Positions 1-10,449 of a stretch of 64,000 nt of DNA are shown piece after piece; the first letter of the stretch is position 1, and the number at the start of each line of letters is the position of its first letter. Under the pieces are notes generated by a model. The model worked only from the letters and a program-made list of their open reading frames with translations, was not told where the DNA came from and searched no databases. The position numbers and the translations under genes are program-made. This DNA is from OMG group bacterium (lineage in GTDB: Bacteria; Pseudomonadota; Gammaproteobacteria; Pseudomonadales; Azotimanducaceae), in assembly GCA_012267385.1 (NCBI GenBank), contig JAAXGW010000026.1, positions 1 to 64,000 on the forward strand, given 5' to 3'.

Positions 1-465
1 GGAGAAGGTAAGTTGTACTTGTGCGTGATTAAAGATCTCTACGATGGTACGGTCGTGAGTTGGAAAACCCGGGCTCGACCGACTGCAGAATTAGTGGTTT
101 CCGCGGTGCAATGGGCGGTCGAAAAGTCTGCGCGTCCGGACGGAAAACCGACGATTCTGCATTCCGATCATGGGAGTCAGTACACCAGCAACGCGTACCA
201 AAAGTGCTTACAACGCTATGGCTTGAGGATGAGCATGGGACGGGTTCGGACCTGTGCCGACAACGCTTCTGCCGAGAGTGTGTTTGCCCAGTTGAAGCGA
301 GAGTTGGTGCATCGCTGCCGATTTCGCACGCGGCAGGAAGCGACCGAAAGGATCAATCAGTACTTCTTAAACACCTACAATCCGTGGCGACGAATGCCAA
401 ATTCAACCCAAAAAACGAACACAAAAGAAGCACTCAATGTGAGGACAAACGGTGCAGTTTGTTGA
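1..465 (+). CDS. IS3-family transposase OrfB (integrase core), 5' end outside window
   Basis: The reading frame is open at the left edge, so only the C-terminal part of a DDE integrase-type transposase is seen. The second catalytic Asp lies in HSDHGSQYTS and the catalytic Glu in ADNASAESVFAQLKRE, the normal IS3/IS150 arrangement. The first Asp would lie upstream of the window. After YNPWRR the usual LGxxSPxxFE-like ending is missing and the protein runs 24 residues in unrelated sequence, so the 3' end of the element may be truncated or degenerate. It converges on an EF-hand gene. Family assignment is secure; whether the enzyme is functional is doubtful. Confidence 0.85.
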   Translation, partial: GEGKLYLCVIKDLYDGTVVSWKTRARPTAELVVSAVQWAVEKSARPDGKPTILHSDHGSQYTSNAYQKCLQRYGLRMSMGRVRTCADNASAESVFAQLKRELVHRCRFRTRQEATERINQYFLNTYNPWRRMPNSTQKTNTKEALNVRTNGAVC

Positions 466-467
466 TC

Positions 468-492
468 AAAAAGGGACTAAAAAGTTGTCCCT
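468..492 (-). terminator. Rho-independent terminator of the first EF-hand gene
   Basis: On the minus strand AGGGAC (492-487) pairs with GTCCCT (477-472) across a 9-nt loop and is followed by a short T run. It begins at the last base of the EF-hand stop codon. The same hairpin sits between the convergent IS3 transposase and the EF-hand gene. Confidence 0.6.
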
Positions 493-902
493 CAAACCGT
501 GCTCAGACCCTCGTGAGTGTCATACTCTTCTTTATTCAACACTCCGTCATTGTCTTTGTCGGCAATCTTAAACTCATTGACTTCTGGATCTTCGCGAAAA
601 AATTTTTTAAATATCTCTATCCGCCTTCGATCCCACAACCTCAGTTCTTGAGGAACCATTTGGGCTAACTCTTCATCTGTTAAAGAGACGTCAATCTCAT
701 CCAGAGTAATTGAACCACTGTGATTTTCATCTAAACGTTCAAACACTTTTGTCGAACGCTCGCGCAGGTCACTGATATCCACTCCCTGAGAGGAAGACGT
801 TTCAGATGCAGCCGACATATCAAATACTTGAGCAAACACGAAACCACTCGCTAGCGACAAGACTGCGATCGTGTAATTCTTCAAGACTCCTGTTTGGTTC
901 AT
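492..902 (-). CDS. Exported EF-hand calcium-binding protein (136 aa)
   Basis: Small protein with an N-terminal signal peptide (basic start, hydrophobic stretch about residues 8-24, FAQ-type cleavage site). Two EF-hand loops are visible, DENHSGSITLDE (about residues 58-69) and DKDNDGVLNKEE near the C-terminus, both with acidic residues at positions 1, 3, 5 and 12. It probably binds calcium in the periplasm or outside the cell. It is a shorter paralogue of the neighbour at 1084-1665: the central pattern SGSITLDE...WDRRxxEIxKKFxRxDxExxEF is shared. The partner and biological role are unknown. Confidence 0.8.
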   Translation of the reverse strand: MNQTGVLKNYTIAVLSLASGFVFAQVFDMSAASETSSSQGVDISDLRERSTKVFERLDENHSGSITLDEIDVSLTDEELAQMVPQELRLWDRRRIEIFKKFFREDPEVNEFKIADKDNDGVLNKEEYDTHEGLSTV

Positions 903-1017
903 TGTTTATTCTCGCACAAGAAAATTGTTGTCAAATTCTTAGCTCACCACTATTGGTCTTTAGCATCAGTCTTAGGGTTCTTCACGTTGTAGTTTAACTC
1001 ATACAGCAGTGCTTGTT

Positions 1018-1040
1018 GCACCCTCCGTGAGGGACGGTGC
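1018..1040. repeat. Strong hairpin between two EF-hand genes
   Basis: A 9-bp inverted repeat with one mismatch (GCACC.TCC against GGA.GGTGC, loop near GTGA) lies in the gap between the two leftward EF-hand genes. No T run follows on either strand, so it is a weak terminator candidate for the gene at 1084-1665 or an RNA-processing structure. Confidence 0.4.
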
Positions 1041-1083
1041 ACATTGAACAATTCTTTCAACAGGCTGCGATTTTCAGCGTACT

Positions 1084-1665
1084 CTAATCGGTTTCTGTGA
1101 ATCCAAGGTCCAAAGCCTCGATGGTCGATATCGATCCATCTCTGTCTTCATCAGCTTGTTCGATTTCGTCGATAAAGGCTTTAAACTCAACAAGTACCAC
1201 TCCACCATTGTCGTCTGTATCTAATTTCTGGAAACCCAACTTCAAACCATGGTTTCGGAGGGAATCTTCACGTATGTCAAATTCTTCGTTGTTGACAACC
1301 CCATCACTGTTTGCATCGACAATCTCGAACTCCTCTGTTTCTCGGTCTGTACGCATGAATTTTTTGGCAATCTCGTATTGTTGCCTATCCCATTTAGCTC
1401 TTTCCTCTGCATTCATTCTCGTTTGATCATTTTTAGACGGCCAATGAGTAATTTCATCCAACGTGATCGAACCGCTGTGGTTTGAGTCTATAAGCTCAAA
1501 TATTCTTTGCGAGCTGTCGCGTAGATCTCCAATTTTCACCACGATCATTGGCGATTGGGATGCTGCGGATTCCGAATTTGTTTCTGTTTGTTGTGCCGTT
1601 GCTTGTCCGACTATCAACGACAAGGTTGCGACTGCGAAACGTGTCAGAGTCCTTGTATGTTTCAT
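1084..1665 (-). CDS. Exported four-EF-hand protein (193 aa)
   Basis: N-terminal signal peptide (hydrophobic residues about 9-24, ending ATAQ). Four EF-hand loops can be read: DSNHSGSITLDE, DANSDGVVNNEE, DTDDNGGVVLVE and DEDRDGSISTIE. This is calmodulin-like spacing of two EF-hand pairs. It is the longer paralogue of the gene at 492-902 in the same orientation, so the two probably arose by duplication. A role in extracellular or periplasmic calcium binding is an inference from the family; no enzymatic domain is visible. Confidence 0.82.
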   Translation of the reverse strand: MKHTRTLTRFAVATLSLIVGQATAQQTETNSESAASQSPMIVVKIGDLRDSSQRIFELIDSNHSGSITLDEITHWPSKNDQTRMNAEERAKWDRQQYEIAKKFMRTDRETEEFEIVDANSDGVVNNEEFDIREDSLRNHGLKLGFQKLDTDDNGGVVLVEFKAFIDEIEQADEDRDGSISTIEALDLGFTETD

Positions 1666-1923
1666 TTTTTCGGTGATCGCAAATTGCTACTAACTTCAGT
1701 CTCTAGAAAAACAAATGGATTGACCGGTGTTGAGTGCTCCAATGAGATTCTTGGGTGTGCGTTCCTAACTCTACAAAACAATTGTATGCGATCTTAGCAC
1801 AGAGTGTGCTTATGTGTTTCGTGTCGAATTTAGATGTCGGTTATACCGATGTGTCCATTTCGATGGAGTTAGGAGAGATAGTGGTGGTTGTGATTCTACT
1901 ATTGGGAGGAGTCGTGAATGGAC

Positions 1924-4524
1924 TCAGGACTTGGTGTTTTTCGCACGGGTAAGCTTGTCTTCTTTTGCTACAGTAGTCTTCAGTTCATACAGTGTGTCTA
2001 GAGCAGCTCGTGGGGAAAGATCGTCGATATTCAGGGTCTTTAGTTGTTCTACTGCGGGGTGTTCGAATTCGTCCTCTGGAATGTCTCCGGTGAACAGGTC
2101 AGTGAAATCCGTCGCTTGACTTTGACTGGCAGCTTGTTCTAACTTGTGCAAATGGTTTCGTGCATGCTGTAACACTTTGCCTGGTATCCCGGCAAGTTTC
2201 GCGACCTGAATCCCGTAGCTTTGCGAAGCTGCTCCAGGTTCCACCGAGTGTAGGAAAACCACTTTCCGTTTATGTTCCAGCACGCCAAGATGAACATTTT
2301 CAACATTGGGTAATTCTTGAGCTAAAGCAGTAAGCTCTAAGAAGTGAGTAGAGAACAGTGTAAAGGCTTGGATGCGCTGCGCCATCGCTGCCGCGATGGC
2401 TAATGCTAGGGCTAGACCATCGTATGTGCTCGTACCACGTCCAATTTCGTCAAGCAAGACTAAACTCGATTCAGTCGCGTTGTGCAAGATTTGCGCTGTT
2501 TCAGTCATTTCGACCATGAAAGTCGATCGACCACCGAGCAAATCGTCGGATGCGCCGATGCGTGTGAAGATTCGGTCTATCGGTCCGACGAGTGCACTTT
2601 TTGCAGGTACAAAGCATCCAATGTACGCAAGAATGACAATCAATGCGGTTTGGCGCATGTAGGTGGACTTACCCCCCATATTCGGGCCGGTTACGATGAG
2701 CATACGACGAAATTTATCAAGTTCAATAGAGTTGGGGACAAATTCGTGCTCAGCTTTGGTCGCCAGAATAGGATGTTTGCCATCTTCAATGTTTAATTCG
2801 CTTTCAGTAGTAAATTGCGGTCGTACGAAGCCGTACTCATAGCTGGTTCGAGCGAAGCTATTTAGAACATCCAATCTTGAAAGCACTTCGGCGAGTTGGC
2901 GTAATTTTTGCGACTCCTTTGAAATCTCCTCCACAAGTTCGGCGTACAACTCTTTTTCGAGTGCTAACGCTTCTGCCTCTGCTGTGAGAAATCGCTCTTC
3001 AAATTCCCGAAGCTCTGGGGTGATATATCTTTCGCTGTGTTTAAGTGTCTGTCGGCGAACATATTCGCTTGGGACTTTGCTAGCTTGTGCTCGTGATATC
3101 TCAATGTAGTAACCATGTACTCGATTAAAACCTACCCTTAGAGTGGGGATTTGGGTGCGTTCTCGCTCGCGGTCTTCGAGTTCTGCAAGAAATTCGGATT
3201 CGTTGTCACGAATTTGGCGCAGGTTGTCGAGATCAGTGTTAAATCCAAGTTTAAACACTCCCCCCTCTCGAGCAGTGACTGGCGGATTGTCAACGATTGC
3301 TCGGTCAATGAGCTGCATCGTATCCGTCAGGTCGGGTACCGATTCGAAAGCGTTCCACTCGGATGCTACTTTGAGTGTTTGGATGGTTGGCTGAAGTGCT
3401 TGAAAGCAGTAGATAGCTGTGCTAATTCGTACTAGATCTCGAGGTGTGGCAGAAGTCATGGCAAGCCGCGTAACTGTGCGTTGAACATCTCCGAGCGGTC
3501 GTAGTTGTTGATAGATAAGGTCTAGGAACTGGTGGTTTATCAGTGCTTCCACGACATTAAGACGTTCGATAACTACAGTAGTATCGGTGCTGGGTTCATG
3601 CAGCCATTGTCGGAGGAGACGGGAACCCATAGGAGTTGCCGTGAAATTTATTGTGTCATAGAGAGTCCCTGCGACTTGTTCCGATCCAATTTTTACGTCG
3701 ATCTCCAAATTTCGACGGGTTTGCGCATCAAGTTGTAGAGTTTGATTGTCGTGATATTGCTGGATCGACTGAATGAATTCCAACGACTGCCGATAGGCAT
3801 CTTGCGCATAAGATAGAGCCGCAGCAGCTGCGCCAATTTCGCTACTGTCGCTGGAAATACCGAAACCTGTCAAGTCTTGGGTCTGAAAGTGCCGCGTGAG
3901 GGCAGCTAAACCAAGTTGATCATCAAAACGTAGTGGATCAAGTTCGCGAAATTCCCGACCGTCTAACTCAAGATTGGCGTATTCGGGTACGACGATCTCG
4001 GCTGGATTGATTTGCTCCAGCAGGCTTGTAAGTTCCGAACGAGTCTTAACGGTTGCAACATTAAAGATGTTCGTCGACAGATTGATCCAGGCAACACCAT
4101 ATTGATTGGTACATTTACTTGTGTTGTTGATTGTCAGTAAGACACTTTCTTGATCACTCTGTATCAGTGATTCGTCAGTGATCGTACCCGGTGTGATAAC
4201 GCGAACGATTTGCCGTTCAACCGGCCCTTTGCTGGTGTTCGGGTCGCCGATTTGTTCACAAATCGCGACCGTTTTGCCACGTGCTACTAGCTTCGTCAGA
4301 TAACTCTCGACAGCATGATGCGGTACTCCGCACATCGGAATTGGGTTTGAGCTTTGTTTATCTCGCGCGGTGAGAGTAATCTCCAACAATTCCGCAGCTT
4401 CGATAGCATCGTCAAAGAACAGTTCATAAAAGTCGCCCATACGAAAGAAGAGCAAATCGTTTGGATGCTGCGATTTCAACTCCAGATACTGGCGCATCAT
4501 AGCTGTATGGGTGGGCTTATTCAT
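1924..4524 (-). CDS. mutS: DNA mismatch repair protein MutS
   Basis: Full-length MutS (866 aa). The N-terminal mismatch-reading motif FYE is present in [11 protein letters not shown] (about residues 31-40). The C-terminal ABC-type ATPase has Walker [10 protein letters not shown] (about 611-619), Walker [17 protein letters not shown] (about 687-702) and the STHF switch motif. As a homodimer it recognises mispairs and recruits MutL, which is encoded at 39214-40989. It is divergent from recA, with a 247-bp intergenic region. The ATG start begins [17 protein letters not shown], the usual N-terminus. Confidence 0.98.
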   Translation of the reverse strand: MNKPTHTAMMRQYLELKSQHPNDLLFFRMGDFYELFFDDAIEAAELLEITLTARDKQSSNPIPMCGVPHHAVESYLTKLVARGKTVAICEQIGDPNTSKGPVERQIVRVITPGTITDESLIQSDQESVLLTINNTSKCTNQYGVAWINLSTNIFNVATVKTRSELTSLLEQINPAEIVVPEYANLELDGREFRELDPLRFDDQLGLAALTRHFQTQDLTGFGISSDSSEIGAAAAALSYAQDAYRQSLEFIQSIQQYHDNQTLQLDAQTRRNLEIDVKIGSEQVAGTLYDTINFTATPMGSRLLRQWLHEPSTDTTVVIERLNVVEALINHQFLDLIYQQLRPLGDVQRTVTRLAMTSATPRDLVRISTAIYCFQALQPTIQTLKVASEWNAFESVPDLTDTMQLIDRAIVDNPPVTAREGGVFKLGFNTDLDNLRQIRDNESEFLAELEDRERERTQIPTLRVGFNRVHGYYIEISRAQASKVPSEYVRRQTLKHSERYITPELREFEERFLTAEAEALALEKELYAELVEEISKESQKLRQLAEVLSRLDVLNSFARTSYEYGFVRPQFTTESELNIEDGKHPILATKAEHEFVPNSIELDKFRRMLIVTGPNMGGKSTYMRQTALIVILAYIGCFVPAKSALVGPIDRIFTRIGASDDLLGGRSTFMVEMTETAQILHNATESSLVLLDEIGRGTSTYDGLALALAIAAAMAQRIQAFTLFSTHFLELTALAQELPNVENVHLGVLEHKRKVVFLHSVEPGAASQSYGIQVAKLAGIPGKVLQHARNHLHKLEQAASQSQATDFTDLFTGDIPEDEFEHPAVEQLKTLNIDDLSPRAALDTLYELKTTVAKEDKLTRAKNTKS

Positions 4525-4733
4525 CTAAGCTGTTGGGTGGATCTTTCTAGGTTTATCAATACTCTAGGTTCGACCAATAAATTATGAGCAGTGGGCGATT
4601 GAATTTGAAGCATCGATACTTGCCTTTTGTCTAGAATTCATAAGTCAACGTTTATGTGGGATTTTCGAGATTTGTTTTGGATCCTAATTTGTCCGATCTT
4701 CGGAAAAACCTTCAAAAAGCCCTTGATTTTTAA

Positions 4734-4749
4734 CTGGTAATCTATACAG
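4734..4749 (+). promoter_or_regulatory. LexA (SOS) box upstream of recA
   Basis: CTGGTAATCTATACAG fits the gammaproteobacterial LexA consensus CTG-N10-CAG (12 of 16 positions of CTGTATATATATACAG). It lies 23 bp before the recA start, just downstream of a TTGATT -35-like hexamer at 4723-4728. The position and context make SOS control of recA-recX very likely. Confidence 0.85.
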
Positions 4750-4771
4750 TAACGCATAACAAGGAGATATT

Positions 4772-5791
4772 ATGAGCAATTCTGCTAAAGACAGAGCCCT
4801 TGAAGTAGCACTGTCGCAAATAGAGAAACAGTTCGGTAAGGGCTCAATGATGCGCTTAGGCGAGCAGCGACAAGAGGAAATCCCAGTGATTTCTACCGGT
4901 TCCTTAGCACTCGACATTGCACTTGGCGTGGGTGGTTTACCGCGAGGTCGAGTAGTCGAAGTTTACGGTCCCGAGTCCTCTGGAAAAACGACATTGACTT
5001 TACATGTAGTCGCCGAGGCACAAAAACAAGGTGGCACCTGCGCGTTCATCGACGCCGAGCACGCGATGGATCCAATTTATGCTAAGAAGCTTGGTGTGAA
5101 TACGGAAGAGTTGTACGTCTCGCAACCTGACACCGGCGAGCAAGCTTTAGAAATTTGTGACATGATGGTGCGTTCCGGAGCGATCGATGTAATTGTCATA
5201 GACTCGGTCGCCGCGCTGACCCCAAAAGCCGAGCTCGAAGGCGAGATGGGGGACTCGCACGTCGGTCTCCAAGCACGCTTGATGAGTCAAGCATTGCGAA
5301 AAATGACCGCGAACATTAAGAATTCCAACACCTTGGTGATTTTCATCAATCAAATTCGAAGCAAGATTGGAGTCATGTTCGGCTCACCCGAAACCACCAC
5401 AGGCGGGAATGCTCTCAAATTCTATGCGTCAGTACGATTGGACATTCGTCGTATTGGACAGATCAAGGAAGGGGATGAAGTTCAGGGTAATCAGACCCGT
5501 GTGAAAGTACTAAAGAACAAGGTTGCACCGCCGTTCCGGCAGGCGGAGTTTCAGATTCTGTACAACGAAGGAATTAACTACGTTGGTGAAGTCTTGGACA
5601 TGGCTGTAGATCAAAGTTTGTTGGAGAAGTCGGGTACTTGGTATTCATTCAATGACGAAAGAATTGGGCAAGGACGACGCAACGCGGAATTATGGCTCAA
5701 AAACAATGCGGAAGTTACCAACGAAATTGAAGCAAAAGTCCGCGCTAAAGTGTTTCACGAAGAGGAAACTGAAGACGGGACCGAAACCTAG
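4772..5791 (+). CDS. recA: Recombinase RecA
   Basis: 339-aa RecA: forms filaments on single-stranded DNA, catalyses strand exchange and stimulates LexA self-cleavage. Walker [10 protein letters not shown] is at residues 66-74. Loop regions [22 protein letters not shown] and the acidic C-terminus are typical. A clear Shine-Dalgarno AAGGAG precedes the ATG, and a LexA box lies 23 bp upstream. recX follows 20 bp later, the standard operon. Confidence 0.99.
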   Translation: MSNSAKDRALEVALSQIEKQFGKGSMMRLGEQRQEEIPVISTGSLALDIALGVGGLPRGRVVEVYGPESSGKTTLTLHVVAEAQKQGGTCAFIDAEHAMDPIYAKKLGVNTEELYVSQPDTGEQALEICDMMVRSGAIDVIVIDSVAALTPKAELEGEMGDSHVGLQARLMSQALRKMTANIKNSNTLVIFINQIRSKIGVMFGSPETTTGGNALKFYASVRLDIRRIGQIKEGDEVQGNQTRVKVLKNKVAPPFRQAEFQILYNEGINYVGEVLDMAVDQSLLEKSGTWYSFNDERIGQGRRNAELWLKNNAEVTNEIEAKVRAKVFHEEETEDGTET

Positions 5792-5811
5792 AGAAGTTGT
5801 AAACTGAGTTC

Positions 5812-6294
5812 GTGTCGAGACGTAGACCGACTCTAGACGCATCGCAACTAAAAGAAATTGCGCTTCGGTTGCTTGCGCGCCGCGAGCATTCAACTTACGA
5901 ACTGCGAACAAAACTTCTGGCTCGTGGAGGTACCTTCGAAATGGTATCAGCCACACTTGACGAACTCAACACGGAGGGATACGTGTCGGACTCCCGATTT
6001 ACCGAAGTAGCGGTTCGCGCGCGCTTGCGCACCGACGATGGACCAATAAAAATTCGTGCCTATCTATCGCAACGTGGTATCATAGATTCGCTAATTAAGC
6101 ACTACCTCCCAACCGATCAAGAATTTTGGCTTGAACGCGCGTTGAAATTAGATCAGTTGAATTGCATGAAACGCAGTATATCGCCACAAGAAGCAGTCAC
6201 ACACGAGGCGTGGTCAATTCGAAGCCGATTGTTGAAAAATCGAGGGTATCCTGCGAATATCATTCGACAGGTGTTGGAGTCTGAGTCCGATTAA
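5812..6294 (+). CDS. recX: RecA regulator RecX
   Basis: 160-aa three-helix-repeat protein. The first RecX repeat is readable as ALRLLARREHSTYELRTKL and the second as TEGYVSDSRFTEVAVRARL. The family caps or inhibits RecA filaments. The start is GTG at 5812, 20 bp after the recA stop, consistent with co-transcription under the same LexA box. The length matches the family. Confidence 0.93.
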   Translation: MSRRRPTLDASQLKEIALRLLARREHSTYELRTKLLARGGTFEMVSATLDELNTEGYVSDSRFTEVAVRARLRTDDGPIKIRAYLSQRGIIDSLIKHYLPTDQEFWLERALKLDQLNCMKRSISPQEAVTHEAWSIRSRLLKNRGYPANIIRQVLESESD

Positions 6295-6366
6295 TTGCGC
6301 TAAACGCTTGTTTAAGGTGCATCAGACACCATCTTAAAGATCCAGATAATTCATTTTTGAAACTCC

Positions 6367-8988
6367 ATGATGCGTACCGAAGAAATTAGACGAACATATC
6401 TCGAATACTTTCGAGAACTAGATCACAAGGTCTTTCCGTCGGCACCCTTAGTGCCTCAGAACGATCCAACGATTATGTTCTCCGTAGCAGGGATGGTGCA
6501 GTTTAAAGACCAACTCATCGGTGCCGAGACTCCTACGGTACAGCGCGCAGCTTCTTGTCAGTTGTGCCTGCGTGCCGGTGGTAAGCACAACGACTTGGAA
6601 AATGTTGGTTACACGGCTCGCCACCATACCCTGTTCGAGATGCTTGGGAATTTCAGCTTCGGTGATTACTTCAAGGAAGAAGCAATTGACTGGGCATGGA
6701 AGTTCGTCATGGAAGTATTGGGCTTTGACCGAGACCAGATTTGGATTTCGGTACATCCGACGGATGATGTAGCCCGTGATCTTTGGACTCGCAAAATTGG
6801 AATCAAGGCAGAACGCGTAGTCGATCATGTCGACAATTTCTGGGAAATGGGAGAAACCGGACCCTGTGGACCAAACACCGAGATCTTCCTTGATCAAGGA
6901 CCTGGGCTCGAAGGCGGACCGCCGGGTTCACCAAACGAAGAAGGTGATCGATTCTTGGAGTTTTGGAACTTGGTGTTCCCTCAATTTGATCGTCAACCGG
7001 ATGGAGAATTAGTACCACTTGCTGCTCCTGGAATTGATACAGGTTTGGGTTTGGAACGCACAGCAGCGTTGATGCAAGGTGTCAACAGTAATTACGAGAC
7101 AGACCTGTTTTCATATTTAATCCAAACTACGGCCAGAATCGCGAACATCCGTGATCCAAAGAAACTTCAACAAGAACCGTCTTTAAGAGTGATTGCAGAC
7201 CACATCAGATCATGCGCGTTTCTCATTTCGGACGGAGTCTTACCGTCGAATGAAGGGCGAGGTTATGTCTTACGCCGGATCATACGCCGAGCTCTAAGGC
7301 ACGGGTACAAGCTAGGAATTCAAGACACCTTCTTTCACACTCTCGTACGTCCGCTTGCCGAGAACATGGGAGAAACATATAGCTCTCTCATCGACAATCT
7401 TGACCTAATCAGCACCTCGTTACGGCGTGAGGAAGAAAAGTTTGCAAAAACGCTACGCTACGGCATGACGTTGCTGGAAACCGAAATCGAAAACCTGTCT
7501 GGGAGTGTGATTCATGGCGACGTAGCGTTTAAGTTGTACGACACTTATGGTTTTCCTCTAGATCTCACTGAAGATGTCGCACGCGAAAAAGGCTTGACCG
7601 TTGATTGCGACAGCTTTAACGAACTCATGGAACTCCAACGAACTCGAGCTCGCGCCGCAAGTCAATTTGAAAGCAAACAGGACAGCAAACTACGGTTTGA
7701 TTCTGAGGTCGAATTTGAAGGTTACGACAGCCTCAGCGTGTCCTCGTTGATCACGGACACATTCAAAACTTCAAACGGAACTCCAGACCCAGTTGATACA
7801 TTGAACGAAGGTGATACTGGCATCCTAGTACTTGATCGTACAGGCTTTTATGGGGAAGCCGGGGGTCAAATTGGCGATACAGGAGAAATATCGACCTCCA
7901 CAGCTTCATTTCAAGTTCGCGACACGCAACGTATGGATCGTCAATTTCTGCATTACGGTGAGGTAACTCGTGGCGTACTTGAAAAAGGCGATACCGTTAC
8001 TACGCAAGTGGATTCAATGCGGCGTCAAGATATTGCTCGAAATCATACCGCGACCCATTTATTACACGCAGCGTTGAAAAAAGTTTTGGGACCTCATGTA
8101 CAACAACGTGGTTCGTTGGTTGCTCCTGACAGACTTCGCTTTGACTTCTCCCACGATCAAGCTTTAACTCAGGACGAAGTTGAGTCATTAGAAGATATTG
8201 TTAACGCCCAGATCGCGTTGAATAGTGAAGTCAAAACCGAGGTGATGCCGTATGACGCAGCTATTGCTAGCGGGGCGGTCGCAATGTTTGGTGAAAAGTA
8301 CGATGACTTTGTTCGCGTGCTGAACGTGGGAAATGGTTTTTCGGTAGAGCTCTGTGGCGGTACTCATGTGCCATACGTTGGAGAAATTGGTTCGCTCAAG
8401 ATTTACGCCGAAACAAGTATCGCAGCTGGAACTCGTCGAATTGAGGCCGTTACAGGTCGCGAAGCACAAGCTCGCGCGCGAACGAACGAACGTACGTTGC
8501 AGGAATTAGCTAGAGTATTTCAGACTCAAACTAGCGAGCTCCCCAATCGCGTCCAGTCTTTGATCGAAGAAAAAACCGAGCTACAACAACAGATCAGGTC
8601 GTTGTCGCAACAGAGTCATGCGGATGTTAGCAAGGAACTTGTCGCTACCGCTAACGAGGTTAACGGAGTGTCCGTGGTGAGTGCTCAGGTCAACGGTGAT
8701 GCGAAAGAAATGATGTCAATTTATGATGAAATCGCTTCAAAATTACCTAGGCGGGTGGTGGTATTAAGCGTCGAAGTAAATGGCAAGATCCAGCTCGTCT
8801 GCGGGGTGTCGAAGGACATAGGAGATCAGTTGCGCGCCGATGAGTTAGTGAACTTTGTCGGCGTTCAGGTGGGTGCCCGAGGAGGAGGTACCCCGGAACT
8901 TGCTCGTGCTGGTGGTGGGACAAATTCTTCCGCGCTCCCCGACGCATTACGGTCGGTTGAGACTTGGGTCGCGGAACGCATCACCTAA
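6367..8988 (+). CDS. alaS: Alanyl-tRNA synthetase
   Basis: Full-length class II AlaRS (873 aa). It has the catalytic N-terminal domain (MRTEEIRRTYLEYF, GPCGPNTEIF, GRGYVLRRIIRRA), the editing-domain HxxxH motif in RNHTATHLLHA with the distal CGGTHV, and the C-terminal C-Ala region. It charges tRNA-Ala and edits mischarged Ser/Gly. Two consecutive ATG codons occur at 6367 and 6370 and either could be used. The recA-recX-alaS order is the gammaproteobacterial norm. Confidence 0.98.
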   Translation: MMRTEEIRRTYLEYFRELDHKVFPSAPLVPQNDPTIMFSVAGMVQFKDQLIGAETPTVQRAASCQLCLRAGGKHNDLENVGYTARHHTLFEMLGNFSFGDYFKEEAIDWAWKFVMEVLGFDRDQIWISVHPTDDVARDLWTRKIGIKAERVVDHVDNFWEMGETGPCGPNTEIFLDQGPGLEGGPPGSPNEEGDRFLEFWNLVFPQFDRQPDGELVPLAAPGIDTGLGLERTAALMQGVNSNYETDLFSYLIQTTARIANIRDPKKLQQEPSLRVIADHIRSCAFLISDGVLPSNEGRGYVLRRIIRRALRHGYKLGIQDTFFHTLVRPLAENMGETYSSLIDNLDLISTSLRREEEKFAKTLRYGMTLLETEIENLSGSVIHGDVAFKLYDTYGFPLDLTEDVAREKGLTVDCDSFNELMELQRTRARAASQFESKQDSKLRFDSEVEFEGYDSLSVSSLITDTFKTSNGTPDPVDTLNEGDTGILVLDRTGFYGEAGGQIGDTGEISTSTASFQVRDTQRMDRQFLHYGEVTRGVLEKGDTVTTQVDSMRRQDIARNHTATHLLHAALKKVLGPHVQQRGSLVAPDRLRFDFSHDQALTQDEVESLEDIVNAQIALNSEVKTEVMPYDAAIASGAVAMFGEKYDDFVRVLNVGNGFSVELCGGTHVPYVGEIGSLKIYAETSIAAGTRRIEAVTGREAQARARTNERTLQELARVFQTQTSELPNRVQSLIEEKTELQQQIRSLSQQSHADVSKELVATANEVNGVSVVSAQVNGDAKEMMSIYDEIASKLPRRVVVLSVEVNGKIQLVCGVSKDIGDQLRADELVNFVGVQVGARGGGTPELARAGGGTNSSALPDALRSVETWVAERIT

Positions 8989-8994
8989 GCCTCA

Positions 8995-10239
8995 ATGAGT
9001 TTGATCGTAACGAAGTTTGGTGGCACGTCGTTATGTGATCTCGAACGAGTTCAAGCTGCCGCACAAAAAGTCGTAGCCTGTCGCCAAGAAGGGCACGAAG
9101 TTATTGTGGTAGTGTCCGCAATGGCGGGCGAAACTGACAAGCTGGAAGATCTTGGATACTCGATCTCAACTCGTCCAGACCCGCGCGAGATGGATGTATT
9201 GCTGGCATCGGGCGAGCAAGTATCAGTTGCGCTCATCGCGATGGCGATTCAAGATCTTGGAGTGCCCGCAATGTCCTATCTAGGAAATCAAGTGCCAGTG
9301 TACACCAACGAATGTCATCAACGAGCAAGAATTACTGAAGTTGGGCGCGAAGAGCTGCGGCATTCAATAGATCAAGGAGCAATACCGGTCGTCGCTGGAT
9401 TTCAAGGAGTCGCTCCCACCGGGGAAATTACTACTATTGGTCGAGGAGGCTCGGATACTACAGCAGTGGCTATAGCTGTCGCTATGGATGCATTGGAGTG
9501 CCGCATCTACACTGATGTTGATGGTGTATATACTGCTGATCCTCGCATTGTCGAACAAGCGAGACGCATGGATCGCGTGACATTCGAGGAAATGCTAGAA
9601 CTTGCTGCTCTTGGGGCTAAAGTGTTACACTTAAAGTCGGTCGAGTATGCTCGTCGGTATTCGATACCACTTAAAGTGTTTTCTAGCTTTATAGACGGTC
9701 CTGGTACATTAATTGTGGAAGAAGGAGAATCAATGGAACAGCCAGAAGTATCTGCCATAACTTTCGACAAGAACGAAGCTAAGGTAACTGTTACAAATGT
9801 TCCAGATATTCCCGGGATCGCTTATCAATTATTAGGTCCGGTGGGCGATGCGAACATCTCTGTCGACATGATCGTACAAAATGTAAGTAGAGATGAACGA
9901 ACGGATTTAACTTTTACAGTACCGCGAAATGATTTTGAACAAAGTCTCGAAATTTTGCGCGATCAAGTTATTCGTTTGCGACGCGAAGCGGAGAATCCCA
10001 CTCGGTACGAAATGGAAGTAATCGGAGATGATGCAATCGCGAAGGTAACGGCAGTCGGCCTTGGCATGCGCTCTCACGCAGGGATTGCTACTAAAATGTT
10101 TGAAACACTCGCCCAGTACGGTATCAATATTCAGATGATCTCGACATCGGAGATCAAGATCTCGGTCGTGATTCACGAAGATTTTTGCGAATTGGCCGTT
10201 CGAATGCTTCACTCTGCATTTGATCTAGGAACCGACTAA
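8995..10239 (+). CDS. lysC: Aspartate kinase
   Basis: 414-aa monofunctional aspartokinase, first step of the aspartate pathway to lysine, methionine and threonine. The N-terminal kinase motif KFGGTS and the TIGRGGSDTTAVAIA segment are present, followed by two C-terminal ACT regulatory domains (about residues 265-410). This is the Pseudomonas/Xanthomonas type, lying between alaS and csrA. The ATG is 6 bp after the alaS stop, indicating translational linkage. No lysine riboswitch is seen, which fits allosteric control. Confidence 0.96.
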   Translation: MSLIVTKFGGTSLCDLERVQAAAQKVVACRQEGHEVIVVVSAMAGETDKLEDLGYSISTRPDPREMDVLLASGEQVSVALIAMAIQDLGVPAMSYLGNQVPVYTNECHQRARITEVGREELRHSIDQGAIPVVAGFQGVAPTGEITTIGRGGSDTTAVAIAVAMDALECRIYTDVDGVYTADPRIVEQARRMDRVTFEEMLELAALGAKVLHLKSVEYARRYSIPLKVFSSFIDGPGTLIVEEGESMEQPEVSAITFDKNEAKVTVTNVPDIPGIAYQLLGPVGDANISVDMIVQNVSRDERTDLTFTVPRNDFEQSLEILRDQVIRLRREAENPTRYEMEVIGDDAIAKVTAVGLGMRSHAGIATKMFETLAQYGINIQMISTSEIKISVVIHEDFCELAVRMLHSAFDLGTD

Positions 10240-10250
10240 ATTTTAGAATA

Positions 10251-10266
10251 CTGTATAATATAACAG
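10251..10266 (+). promoter_or_regulatory. LexA-box-like palindrome overlapping a TATAAT -10 element
   Basis: CTGTATAATATAACAG matches CTG-N10-CAG and contains TATAAT at 10254-10259. It lies just after lysC and 215 bp before csrA. No good -35 is seen 16-18 bp upstream. CTG-N10-CAG occurs by chance about 16 times in 64 kb, so SOS control of csrA is only a possibility, although the AT-rich core and promoter overlap favour it over a random match. Confidence 0.4.
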
Positions 10267-10409
10267 GATAACAAGTAATTCATGAATCTTGGAACGACTT
10301 TGTTCCTTTGAGGTTATTCGCTTGTCATTGCTGTTCCTGACGGGCTTTACGAACAAAGAAGTTTGGTGTTTTTGTTCCGAGTAAAATTTATTGTTGATAA
10401 AAGGAAATT

Positions 10410-10449
10410 ATGTACGCGAGGCGTCTAGTTAGGTAAGGGCAACTAGACG
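10410..10449 (+). promoter_or_regulatory. csrA leader: mini-ORF overlapping a 9-bp hairpin
   Basis: An 8-codon reading frame MYARRLVR (ATG 10410, stop 10434-10436) follows an AAGGA ribosome-binding site. It runs into a perfect 9-bp inverted repeat (10422-10430 with 10441-10449) whose 10-nt loop is AGGTAAGGGC. Downstream, ACGGAGGA (about 10467-10474) resembles a CsrA site (ANGGA) and overlaps the csrA Shine-Dalgarno. Together this suggests a structured leader able to autoregulate csrA; that role is inferred. Confidence 0.45.
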
